Origin: Tolypothrix sp. FACHB-123
GTDB lineage: Bacteria; Cyanobacteriota; Cyanobacteriia; Cyanobacteriales; Nostocaceae
Reading direction: 5' to 3'
Length of the DNA: 64,000 bases
Assembly (NCBI RefSeq): GCF_014697075.1
Contig: NZ_JACJRE010000026.1
Coordinates: 43,414 to 107,413 of the forward strand
Shown: positions 1 through 8,470 of the stretch, one piece after another
How positions within the stretch are numbered: the stretch's first letter is position 1
Layout: each line of letters begins with the position of its first letter
The notes under the pieces: generated by a model
What the model saw: only the letters and a program-made list of their open reading frames with translations
What the model was told of the DNA's origin: nothing
Databases searched by the model: none
Translations under genes and position numbers: made by a program

Positions 1-588
1 AGCTTTTCTGAATATTTTGGACAAGCCTGGTTATACCCCATTATTGATTTTTCCCTACCGCCAAATCAAGTTTATCAGGTAATAAATGCAGGCAATTATT
101 TAGATAATAAAACTACTATAAACAAAGAAAATTTAAAACAGCAAGTTGTCTTAATTGGTGCGGCTGGCTATAAAGAATCAGGATTAGCGAATGGCCATAG
201 CGATACTTTTACCCTACCACTGGGGGTGGCTTATTGGCGGATGCAAAATCCTCAAACGGGCTTGTTACGAGATATCACTGGAGTCGAAATCAATGCTTAC
301 ATGATGCAAAATCTCATCAAACAACATCTGATTATTCCTATTCCTGACTTGTGGGCGATCGCAATAATGATATTTTTGGGTAAAGGGACACAATTATTCT
401 TATTGCAACGTCAACAAAGTAAAGGTGGTAGTCGTTTATTAATGGCTTTACTTGTGGGTGGTAATGTAATTTATGCATTGCTAGCTATGCAAATGTATAT
501 ATCCTTAAGTTTGTTAGTACCTTTGTTTTTACCATCTGCTACTTTCTGGGTTTATATGTTATCGGTATTGAGGAATAAAGATGCTTAA
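1..588 (+). CDS. CHASE2-domain protein, C-terminal part (5' end outside window)
   Basis: The reading frame is open from the first base, so only the last 195 residues are present. The visible part has the end of a CHASE2 extracellular sensor domain: a strand ending VVLIGAAG, a spacer, then a G-V-E-I-N-A segment matching the family's conserved PGVEIHA. Two hydrophobic membrane segments follow and the protein ends NKDA. CHASE2 domains sense unknown ligands outside the membrane, and in cyanobacteria they are often fused to CHAT protease-like or kinase domains. The N-terminal output domain cannot be seen here. The stop overlaps the next start by 8 bases, which suggests a shared transcript with the following gene and perhaps the caspase-like gene. 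Confident of the domain, not of the whole protein. Confidence 0.75.
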   Translation, partial: SFSEYFGQAWLYPIIDFSLPPNQVYQVINAGNYLDNKTTINKENLKQQVVLIGAAGYKESGLANGHSDTFTLPLGVAYWRMQNPQTGLLRDITGVEINAYMMQNLIKQHLIIPIPDLWAIAIMIFLGKGTQLFLLQRQQSKGGSRLLMALLVGGNVIYALLAMQMYISLSLLVPLFLPSATFWVYMLSVLRNKDA

Positions 589-1285
589 TAAAATTACTGC
601 AATTCGGTTGTTAATGTTGGCAGGTTTAACATCGGTGATGATTGTTCCTGCTTTGTTAATGATGCCAGAAGTCACTATTGGTCAAAACAGAGTTCAGCGT
701 ACATCATTAACAGGAATTATTGATTGGTTACTCGGCAAGAATCGCAAACAAAAGCCAATTTCCCGCGGTGACTTATGTCTTGTTTCTCCCCAGGGAAAAA
801 TTTATAGTACTAATCCGGTCTTTTTATGGAAGGGAAAATTAAATAAAATTGCTGTGGCGAAATTACCCAGCCGGAATAATTTTTGGAATGCAGACAATTT
901 GACACAGGATAATTTAGCAACTTATACAGGTGCAGAAGCATTAGAACCAGGAGAACAATATCAATGGAAAGCTTTCCTACATAAAAATCCCTCTCTATTT
1001 GCCAAGTTTCAAGTATTGGATGGAGAAGAAAGACAAAAAATTACTGATGGCTTGGCGGCTTTAGAAAAGCGATTGCAAACCCAAGGTGCAGATGAAAAAA
1101 CAATTGCTTTAGAAAAAGCGGCTTTTTTTGCAGAACATAATTTAAGGTCTGATGTTTTACAGCAAGTTTATTCTGTACCTAATTTGGCACAGGATTTATC
1201 ATTACAGACAAAAGATTTATTAGATAAATTATGTAAAAACGAGCAAAATCAGCAGCAAGTTGTATCTGCGAAAGTCGTGCAGTAG
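581..1285 (+). CDS. Secreted or membrane-anchored hypothetical protein, DUF928-like
   Basis: A 234-residue protein whose ATG lies inside the end of the CHASE2 gene. Residues 8-30 form a hydrophobic signal or anchor segment, so the rest is probably periplasmic. The middle (about 75-140) has a strand-rich stretch with NPVFLWKG and PGEQYQWKAF, resembling DUF928-type proteins found beside CHASE2/CHAT genes in filamentous cyanobacteria. The C-terminal half is helical and charged. No catalytic motif is visible and the function is unknown. The gene order (CHASE2, this gene, caspase-like) suggests a shared envelope-associated function; that is inference. The DUF928 assignment is by general resemblance only. 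Confidence 0.6.
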   Translation: MLNKITAIRLLMLAGLTSVMIVPALLMMPEVTIGQNRVQRTSLTGIIDWLLGKNRKQKPISRGDLCLVSPQGKIYSTNPVFLWKGKLNKIAVAKLPSRNNFWNADNLTQDNLATYTGAEALEPGEQYQWKAFLHKNPSLFAKFQVLDGEERQKITDGLAALEKRLQTQGADEKTIALEKAAFFAEHNLRSDVLQQVYSVPNLAQDLSLQTKDLLDKLCKNEQNQQQVVSAKVVQ

Positions 1286-1668
1286 TTTTATAGACGGTTG
1301 ACTGTTGACTGAAGAAAGGCAGAGGGCAGGAGGCAGCTATGATGAAATACAATTTTTGCCCGATGTCAAAAGGGTATTGAGCCGCCTAAATTTATTTATG
1401 AAAAAAAGTAAAAATATTTTTTTCGAGACGCGCAAGCGCAAGAAAAAAGCGGACTTATCAAATTCCCTAAATTTATTTATGGGGATTCCCTTCTGCCCTC
1501 TGCCCGACGCTCGAAGACTCGCTAACGCTGCGCTATCGTACTTCTGCCTTCTTAATGTTGCTTTGATGTAATTACCCTACCCAATTTTTTGATGGACAAA
1601 TTTGCATAGCTTCCATACTTCCAGAACTATAAATAAGCAGTAAATTCCCAAGATAAAATTTAAAACCT
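1286..1668. repeat. Intergenic repeats between DUF928-like and caspase-like genes
   Basis: No convincing gene. The stretch has a direct repeat of CCTAAATTTATTTATG (near 1386 and 1464) flanking an AT-rich segment. It also has a piece rich in CTCTGCCC and a GCTAACGCTGCGCTA motif of the kind scattered through Nostocales spacers. An 88-codon frame through it is built from these repeats and is not credible. Confidence 0.6.
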
Positions 1669-3918
1669 ATGTCTCAAATCAAACGCCGTCAATTTTTGCA
1701 ATTTGCTGGTTCCGCATTGGCGACAATGGGTATTAGCCAGTTAGATATTATGCAGCAGGGAGATAAATACGGCAAAGTTTTAGCCCAAACTTCTCAGCGC
1801 AAACTGGCGTTACTGGTGGGAATTAATAACTATCAAAATGGAATTCCGCAACTTTCTGGTTGCACATATGATGTGCAGTTACAAAAACATTTACTAATTC
1901 ACCGCTTTGGTTTTAAAGCGGAAGATATTGTCACACTCACCGATGCACAAGCTACGCGCCAAAATATTTTAACAAAGTTTGAAAAACATTTAATTAATCA
2001 GGCTCAACCTGGCGATATTGTTGTCTTTCACTTTTCTGGACATGGTTCGCAAGTAGTTGATCCCGATAAGGATGAGGAGGATGGACTCAACAGTACGCTG
2101 GTTCCCATTGATTCCAGAATAATTCCTGGCGATCGCAGTGGTATAGTTCAAGATATCATGGGACATACGCTGTTTTTACTCATGTATGCATTAAAAACAG
2201 ATAACGTCACTATGGTTTTAGATTGCTGTCATTCTGGTGGTGCAAAGCGGGGGAATTTTCTGTTACGCACTCTTCCCGGAGGAACAGATTATCGCGCTAT
2301 GGATGCAGAATTCGCCTATCAGCGCCAATGGTTAAAGCGATTGAATTTATCAGAAAAAGAATATATCAATTTGCGTCGTCAAAATATTGCTAAAGGAGTT
2401 GTTCTGGCTTCTGCTAAACGCGATCAATATGCTGTTGATGCAACTTTTAGCGATTTTGCTGCTGGCGCATTTACTTATGCTTTGACTCAGTATTTATGGC
2501 AAAAACCAGCAAATCAATCTGTTAAAAAAGTATTTGCTGATGTCAGTCGGAGTACGGCGAATTTGGCATATCAAAATTATGCAATGCAATACCCAGAGTT
2601 AGGAATTAATGTCAAAGAAAATTCTAACCCACCGCTTTACTTTACTCCCTTTACAACAGCCTACGCCGATGCAGTTGTGACCCAAACTAAAGGTAATGAA
2701 GTTGAATTATGGTTAGGTGGTTTAGATCCCCAATCATTAGAAGCATTTAACCAAGATAATGCAGCTTTTAACTTTGTTGATAGTAACGGTAGAGAACGGG
2801 GATTAATTAATTTAAAATCGCGTCAAGGCTTAGTTGCTAAAGGCAAATTCAGCATAATTACCAAAGGAGTTTTTCAATTACAACCAGGAATGCTTTTACA
2901 AGAACGGGTGCGGGGTATTCCCACTGATATAACTTTAAAAATTGGCGTTGATGACTTATTTGATAGTAAAACTGCTGCCCAAGCTACACAAGCTTTAAAA
3001 GCTCTGAACCGCATTACTCCCGTACCTTTGAGACAACAAGAAGTACATTATATTTTGGGTCGAATGACTCAAGAAAGATATCAGGAATTACAACAATTTA
3101 AGTCCCCATATTTACCCGCTATCGGCAGTTTAGGTTTATTTTTCCCCTCTCTAGACCAAATTATTCCCAAATCTTTTGGTAATGCTAATGAAACTGTAAC
3201 TGCGGCTGTAGAACGCTTAAAATCTAAATTAAAATCATTATTAGCGGCGCGAATTGTCAAAAATATGGTGGGTAATACCAATTCATCCCACCTGAAAGTT
3301 AATGCTTCGATGAAGATTGCTAATAGTCAACAGGTTATAAGTGAAACTTTTACAGTTCGCGGTCGGGATAATACGAAACAACCTGTAACTACAACTGATA
3401 CCACAGATAATGGAATTCCCAGATTACCTGTAGATACGCAAATTGCTTTTCAAGTGGAAAATTTAGAATCTGTCCCGCTTTATCTCAGCATTTTAGTGAT
3501 TGATTCTGAAGGGGAAATGGCGGTGATTTTTCCGGATAATCAACTTGTAACTAATTCAGCAGAAACAGTGCTAATAGAACCAGGCGAAAAGCGAAATATT
3601 CCCGAAAATGATGAGATGACTCTGACTATTAGCGAACCATTTGGCATTACCGAAGCTTTAATTATTGCGAGTACATCCCCATTAAAAGAATCATTGCAAG
3701 CGCTGCAAAGAATTGCCAAAAGAGGAGATACTACTAAACGTTCTGCATTTGCTGCAACTGACGAATTTTTAGATGTAGCAGATAAAATCCTCCAAGATTT
3801 AGATACTGCAACACGTAGCGGTACAAGTAATATAGCTCAACAGTTACCTCCAGGGGTGCGCGGCGTTGATGTGAAAAAACTAGCGGCAATGTCAATTACA
3901 TTAGAAGTAGTGCGTTGA
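1669..3918 (+). CDS. Caspase-like protease (peptidase C14, orthocaspase) with DUF4384-like region
   Basis: A 749-residue protein beginning with a twin-arginine-type signal (KRRQFLQFAG, residues 5-14), so export by Tat is likely. The caspase fold spans about residues 45-330. The His/Cys dyad is visible: FSGHGS with His125, and DCCHSGG with the nucleophile probably Cys187. These are hallmarks of prokaryotic caspases, which cleave after basic residues. Near residues 600-690 lies a DUF4384-like beta domain (AFQVENLESVPLYL, then AVIFPDN). The middle has no recognised motif. It follows the CHASE2 and DUF928-like genes in the same direction. The ribosome-binding site is weak. A role in stress or programmed death is known for some family members but is not shown here. 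Confidence 0.9.
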   Translation: MSQIKRRQFLQFAGSALATMGISQLDIMQQGDKYGKVLAQTSQRKLALLVGINNYQNGIPQLSGCTYDVQLQKHLLIHRFGFKAEDIVTLTDAQATRQNILTKFEKHLINQAQPGDIVVFHFSGHGSQVVDPDKDEEDGLNSTLVPIDSRIIPGDRSGIVQDIMGHTLFLLMYALKTDNVTMVLDCCHSGGAKRGNFLLRTLPGGTDYRAMDAEFAYQRQWLKRLNLSEKEYINLRRQNIAKGVVLASAKRDQYAVDATFSDFAAGAFTYALTQYLWQKPANQSVKKVFADVSRSTANLAYQNYAMQYPELGINVKENSNPPLYFTPFTTAYADAVVTQTKGNEVELWLGGLDPQSLEAFNQDNAAFNFVDSNGRERGLINLKSRQGLVAKGKFSIITKGVFQLQPGMLLQERVRGIPTDITLKIGVDDLFDSKTAAQATQALKALNRITPVPLRQQEVHYILGRMTQERYQELQQFKSPYLPAIGSLGLFFPSLDQIIPKSFGNANETVTAAVERLKSKLKSLLAARIVKNMVGNTNSSHLKVNASMKIANSQQVISETFTVRGRDNTKQPVTTTDTTDNGIPRLPVDTQIAFQVENLESVPLYLSILVIDSEGEMAVIFPDNQLVTNSAETVLIEPGEKRNIPENDEMTLTISEPFGITEALIIASTSPLKESLQALQRIAKRGDTTKRSAFAATDEFLDVADKILQDLDTATRSGTSNIAQQLPPGVRGVDVKKLAAMSITLEVVR

Positions 3919-3989
3919 ATTTGAAAAGTGCGATCGCATCCTGATTGTGATGAATGCGATCGCATTTTCAATAAATTTAAATATAAATT

Positions 3990-4090
3990 ATACCAATTGG
4001 AAAAAAGAATACGACAGATTGTAGGGGCACTGGCACTGCCATGCCCTCTAGAATATTTTGATGTGTTGCAAAGATTATTTGAATTGGTAT
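3990..4090. repeat. 101-bp miniature inverted-repeat element, copy 1
   Basis: Starts ATACCAATT and ends AATTGGTAT, a perfect 9-bp terminal inverted repeat. The inside carries a palindromic core GGGGCACTGGCACTGCCATG. A second copy of the same length lies at 29696-29796 in the opposite orientation, with about 90 of 101 bases matching by eye. There is no coding capacity. It is probably a non-autonomous mobile element (MITE). Confidence 0.75.
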
Positions 4091-4171
4091 TAGATTGTAA
4101 ATTGCTTCAATCCCAATATATCTTCAGGTCACGGCAGTGCCGTGCCCCTACAGCGTGGTGTTTCACCGCTT

Positions 4172-5359
4172 TCAATCACCATACACATGCAAAATATTCG
4201 TCTCCCCAAAATCACCATCCTGTACAGGTAAGTTAGGAAATATTTTATACGGCTTTAATACATTTTCAATATCATTACGGAGATGGTCTAAATTATCACC
4301 ATCAATAATGCCGTTTTCCTTGAGCGCAGATATCAGCGTTTTCAGGCTTTCTTCACCCGAATCTGGCACAACTGGATGATGCACAATCCAGCGAATTGTT
4401 TGCATCAACCTTTGAAACGTCGCTAAATCAGAATATGGGTGAGGCGGTGAGGGGGATACAGAGGGATGAACAACTGACAACACTTCGGCAATCTCAGAGC
4501 ATCGCTGACTACTGACTACTGATAAATCACCAATGAAATTATTTTTTTGTAACCAGTGTAAATCAGATGCGATCGCCTGAGCATCGGCGTAGACGCTACC
4601 ACACAATTTCCCCATACAGGCGCTAACTTCTTCCAGAGAACTGGCAAACTCAGGAAGCTTACCAAATATACTTTCTAGCTGGCTGGGTTGAGTTGCTTGG
4701 AGATTTCCTATCCCTGGATAGCGAATAATCAGCGAAATCAGATGCATTAACCGTTCAAAATCTACTAGTTCGCTGTAGGGGTGTAAGGTAATGTGGCGAT
4801 CGCGGTTAGCGCGGTTAATAATACTATGGGGAAGCTGTTCGATGTGGTGGTATATTTCCTGAAAGTCGAAACTTGGTGAAGTAATATTAATTTCCTTTAC
4901 CGCCGCAAAGCCTTCTGCTGCTATCGGTGGAAAATCTTGCAAAGATTTATACATACTCTCAATGATTACCTGTGGTACTTGGCGATCGCGCTGTTGGTTG
5001 TGTAATTTGCAAATGGCGATGGGAGTGCGTAAATACCAAGCCATCCACACAGCAGCAGGAGTCAGCGCTTTGAGTTTCATCAAAAAAAGCATCCGCCACA
5101 TCCGCTTAGCGTTAGTCGCATCATAAATTACACCATAGCTCTGAGCGATACCTTCGGTAAGCGGCGCTAACGCCTCGACAATCTCAGCAATAACTTTCTC
5201 CTCAATCGCTAACCAATCACCTTGAATACTTGCATCCCCATACAGTTGTTGACGAATTGTATCAGTAGAAACAATCCGATAATTGCCCAACTTTGCTAAC
5301 TCCGCTGCAAAAGTAGACTTTCCGCTACCAGGAACACCAATGAGAAAATGACAAATCAT
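4172..5359 (-). CDS. P-loop (polynucleotide-kinase/zeta-toxin-like) ATPase with duplicated C-terminal motif
   Basis: About 395 residues. The N-terminal third is a small P-loop kinase with Walker A GVPGSGKST (residues 8-16), STDTIRQQLYGD, and a DATNAKR stretch typical of T4-Pnk/zeta-like kinases. The C-terminal half holds two related segments starting HPYSELVDFERLM and HPYSDLATFQRLM, so a short helical unit was duplicated. Substrate unknown. The ATG at 5359 is preferred; a TTG two codons upstream (5365) is possible. It converges on the caspase-like gene, and its last codons run into repeat-rich sequence. Kinase fold likely; exact role not assignable. Confidence 0.8.
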   Translation of the reverse strand: MICHFLIGVPGSGKSTFAAELAKLGNYRIVSTDTIRQQLYGDASIQGDWLAIEEKVIAEIVEALAPLTEGIAQSYGVIYDATNAKRMWRMLFLMKLKALTPAAVWMAWYLRTPIAICKLHNQQRDRQVPQVIIESMYKSLQDFPPIAAEGFAAVKEINITSPSFDFQEIYHHIEQLPHSIINRANRDRHITLHPYSELVDFERLMHLISLIIRYPGIGNLQATQPSQLESIFGKLPEFASSLEEVSACMGKLCGSVYADAQAIASDLHWLQKNNFIGDLSVVSSQRCSEIAEVLSVVHPSVSPSPPHPYSDLATFQRLMQTIRWIVHHPVVPDSGEESLKTLISALKENGIIDGDNLDHLRNDIENVLKPYKIFPNLPVQDGDFGETNILHVYGD

Positions 5360-5566
5360 AACCAATCCAACATAAAAGTTTTTCCGTCCCCATTTTTTTG
5401 TGAAGTTGCGCTAAATTCTCTATATAACCACCCTTGTCTTTTTTGTTCAAAGATCAAATAGGCTTGCTAGATAATTCGGTTTTCTGAATTTTCGCGATCG
5501 CATCTTCATCCAGAATGGCTATAAATAGATCGAGCAAAATAAATATAACTTTACTTGGGAAAATTT

Positions 5567-6556
5567 ATGAAAAGAAACTTTTTGACCGCTGGGACGATTT
5601 TTGTGATTATCGGCTTGGCAATACAACCGTCAATCACATCCGTCAAAGCAGAAACTTCATTAGAAGCTAAACAAGTCATCAATAACCCGCCAAAAACTTC
5701 CCCTACAGCCAAAAACAAGCCTATAGTAGTAGAATTGCTCAACCCAGGAACGGGAGACAAGCAGCAATTGCGCTTTCAACCTCAAGTCAACTTTCAGCAA
5801 ACTTCCAATATGACTATGAAAATAGACATGGAAATGTTGATAGCAGGTCAAGCCTTACCCAGCATCAAACAGCCAGCAACCGTAGCAACAATACAGTCAA
5901 AAGTCACCAATATCGATGCCAATGGTGATATTCACTTCGAGTTTTCTTACTCTGATATAGATTTAGTAGGCGATACAAATTTACCACCACAATTACTTAA
6001 TCAACTACGTTCGCAAATCCAAAAGTTACGCGGTGTCAAAGGTACTGCAATTGTAGATAATCGCGGCTACACCAAAAAAACTAATATGGATGTGCCAACG
6101 GGGTTAGATCCAAACCTCAAACAAATGATGCAACAAATGTTGAGTTCGATTGAGCAATTCTCTTCTCCACTTCCTCAAGAAGCAGTAGGTATAGGATCTC
6201 AGTGGCGAGTTAGCTCAACACTAAATTTAGGCGGGATGAATTTTCAACAAATCACTACCTATCAGTTAGAAAATCTCAAAGATGGTGTAGCTACTCTCAA
6301 GGTAGGTGTAGAACAGATAGCATCACCCCAAAAGTTGACTACACCGGGATTACCTAAAGGAGTGACATTAAATCTTAAATCCTATAAAGGCACCGGTCAG
6401 GGGCAAATAATTATGGCACTTAATCAACTGATGCCAATTAAATCAACTATGTCCTTAGTAAGTAATACAGAGATGACTCAAAACGCTGTCGGCACTGTAG
6501 AAGAAACTACCATGAATCAAGAACTGTCTATGACAATGGACATAGAATCAAAGTGA
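5567..6556 (+). CDS. Secreted hypothetical protein, DUF6263-like
   Basis: About 329 residues with a clear signal peptide (MKRNFLTAGTIF followed by a hydrophobic run, cleavage probably after SVKA). The mature part is beta-rich, with a KQQLRFQPQVNFQQ start, an asparagine/glycine-rich SYSDIDLVGD segment, GSQWRVSSTL in the middle and a C-terminal strand set rich in Met/Thr. This pattern fits DUF6263-type exported proteins of unknown function. The ATG at 5567 is chosen over the TTG at 5555 because the signal peptide begins there and GGGA lies just upstream. It diverges from the P-loop kinase gene. No partner is evident. Confidence 0.7.
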   Translation: MKRNFLTAGTIFVIIGLAIQPSITSVKAETSLEAKQVINNPPKTSPTAKNKPIVVELLNPGTGDKQQLRFQPQVNFQQTSNMTMKIDMEMLIAGQALPSIKQPATVATIQSKVTNIDANGDIHFEFSYSDIDLVGDTNLPPQLLNQLRSQIQKLRGVKGTAIVDNRGYTKKTNMDVPTGLDPNLKQMMQQMLSSIEQFSSPLPQEAVGIGSQWRVSSTLNLGGMNFQQITTYQLENLKDGVATLKVGVEQIASPQKLTTPGLPKGVTLNLKSYKGTGQGQIIMALNQLMPIKSTMSLVSNTEMTQNAVGTVEETTMNQELSMTMDIESK

Positions 6557-7089
6557 TATTGGGTATGGGGCATTGGGCATTGGGCATGGGGGAGCCACTG
6601 CGTTGGACGGGTTTCCCGACTTGAAGCAAGTGGCGTCATTGGGCATTGGGCGTTTCCTGCGCTCTGCTCTCTGCCTTTTTTCGATCAAGCACTAATAATT
6701 GTTGAGACTTCCAACTGAATTGAATAGAATTAATACAATATAAAAAGATGCTCTAAGACTTTTGAAACTTAGCCCTGAGACCTGACAGATTGCTCGCTCA
6801 ATTTGGATTTAAGGTCTCAAAACGTAGATTGTTTATACCAGCATTTGTACTTAGTTAAACGGCAAGCCGTATAGTATTGTCATACCCCTAAAAGTAGAGA
6901 TGAAGGGTGCAAAACAATATCTATTAATTGGCAAAGTTACTACTAAGTATAGAGGAATTATTTTTAATAATTTGTAGTCAGGGATATGCACTTGAATGCT
7001 AATCACAGAAACTACATGAAAAAATCTCCAATTGCGTCTTGAGACATAAATTTTCAAAAAATAGAAAAACGCATTTGGTAGGTACAGCA
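6557..7089. repeat. Gene-free spacer with ATTGGGC heptamer repeats
   Basis: The first 100 bases hold runs of the heptamer ATTGGGC/ATGGGGC (6565-6590 and 6638-6653) interrupted by a 45-bp segment. The rest is AT-rich with no gene seen. It contains the upstream region of the hydrolase gene at 7090. Confidence 0.6.
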
Positions 7090-7989
7090 ATGACACACAT
7101 CGAAGGCACCTTCACAGGAGCAGGAGGGCTTGACCTTTATTACCAAAGCTGGCAACCAGAGGGGGAATTACGGGCGATTATTGCCATAGTCCACGGATTT
7201 GGGGCGCATAGCGGCTTATTTGTCGATGCAGTACAGCATTTACTCCCGCGAGGTTATGCTACCTACGCTTTTGACTTGCGAGGACATGGGCGATCGCCCG
7301 GACAACGAGGACATATTAATTCCTGGGCTGAGTTACGAGAAGATTTACATACTTTTTTAACCAGAATTCAGGAACGAGGGCCGAGTTGTGCGTGTTTTTT
7401 GTGGGGTCATAGTTTAGGAGCTGCGATCGCAGTAGACTATGCTTTACGCTTTCCCCAAAGTTTGCAGGGCCTAGTCTTAACAGCACCAGCTTTGGGAAAA
7501 GTTAACCTCCCAGTGCTGCAAGTTGCATTAGGGCGAATGCTTTCCCAAGTCTGGCCTAACTTTAGCCTGAAAGTAAGTCTGGATAAAAACTCTAAGTTAC
7601 ACAGTGCAAATGTAATTCATACTCAAGATCCATTACGCCATGAGTATGGCACTGCTAGACTAGCTGCGGAGTTTTTCGCGACAGAAAAATGGGTAGAAAG
7701 CCATGCTAGTGAATTACAAGTTCCTTTGTTAATTATGTATAGCAGCGCCGATTCCATTACACCCCCAGAAGGTAGCATGGCGTTTTTCCAAAAAGTCAGC
7801 TTACCAGACAAAGAATGCTATGAATATCCTGGAGACTATCACGACTTCCACCTAGAGGTTAATTACCAAAAAGTACTAGGAGATTTGGTGAATTGGCTAG
7901 AAAAGCATTTAGATACAGAAATAGACAATCCATCTGCCAGATGTATGATAAAAATACCTACTTTACAAACTGAAAATTTTACCAGGTAA
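7090..7989 (+). CDS. Alpha/beta hydrolase, monoacylglycerol lipase/lysophospholipase type
   Basis: About 299 residues. The fold shows AIVHGFGAHSG (oxyanion region), the nucleophile elbow GHSLGAA, an acidic residue in SSADSITPP and the catalytic His in GDYHDFHLE: a complete Ser-Asp-His triad. RGHGRSPGQRG is typical of monoacylglycerol lipases. Its probable role is releasing fatty acids from glycerolipids in the cytoplasm. The ATG at 7090 is chosen because conserved sequence starts there; an upstream TTG (7039) would add 17 unconserved residues. It heads a co-directional run of beta-oxidation genes, consistent with supplying free fatty acids, although a 480-bp gap separates it from the synthetase. 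Confidence 0.85.
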   Translation: MTHIEGTFTGAGGLDLYYQSWQPEGELRAIIAIVHGFGAHSGLFVDAVQHLLPRGYATYAFDLRGHGRSPGQRGHINSWAELREDLHTFLTRIQERGPSCACFLWGHSLGAAIAVDYALRFPQSLQGLVLTAPALGKVNLPVLQVALGRMLSQVWPNFSLKVSLDKNSKLHSANVIHTQDPLRHEYGTARLAAEFFATEKWVESHASELQVPLLIMYSSADSITPPEGSMAFFQKVSLPDKECYEYPGDYHDFHLEVNYQKVLGDLVNWLEKHLDTEIDNPSARCMIKIPTLQTENFTR

Positions 7990-8470
7990 AGTTTTTCTTT
8001 GCGAAAAAGATACAAAGGTTGTCGTTGATCCCCAGCATGTTCTACATTATTATTAGTACAGAAAAGCAGAGTTTAAGGCAATGGCTCTGTAATAGCCTGA
8101 TGTCTTAAAAACTGATAATCCTGTCTTTAATAGAATCAAATTAAAAGGGTAAATTTAGCAGTCTTCAGGCGTTAGGTATCAAAAGTCGGCATCTGAGACA
8201 TTACCTCGTCTGGCATTTATTTGGCTGAAGTAGAAAAAGATAATTGATTATTGAATCAAACTGATATCTTGTGAGGATGAACGCTGGTAATTAAAACAAA
8301 AGCGGAGGCTCAGTGACAGAGTAAAGCTGGGATTTTTGAATTATTAGTTATTCACCAAATTTGATATTCAAGTCTGTTGATTGACAAAATCATAGTTATC
8401 AGAAAATAACTCATAAAAACATCTGATAACTGATAACGAGGGGAAGAATGATAAATTCTTCTGTAATCAA
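7990..8470. other. Spacer upstream of the acyl-CoA synthetase gene
   Basis: No gene recognised. AT-rich sequence. The 3' end carries the inverted repeat described at 8395-8430 and a purine-rich GAGGGGAAG at about 8438-8446. That purine run precedes an out-of-frame ATG, so it may not serve the real start. Confidence 0.5.
8395..8430. promoter_or_regulatory. 9-bp inverted repeat upstream of acyl-CoA synthetase (operator candidate)
   Basis: GTTATCAGA at 8395-8403 is repeated as TCTGATAAC at 8422-8430, with an 18-base spacer, ending 40 bases before the ATG at 8471. Another half-site (CTGATAAC) follows directly. This could be an operator for a fatty-acid-responsive regulator. No regulator gene lies nearby, so this is only a candidate. 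Confidence 0.35.

Noticed and set aside
1305-1571. 88-codon frame downstream of the DUF928-like gene
   Set aside because: Made of spacer repeats (CTCTGCCC and GCTAACGCTGC types) with no protein-like pattern.
3928-4379. Two frames of 80-102 codons after the caspase-like gene
   Set aside because: They run through the 101-bp element and CGGCAGTGCCGTGCCC repeat and overlap the kinase gene.
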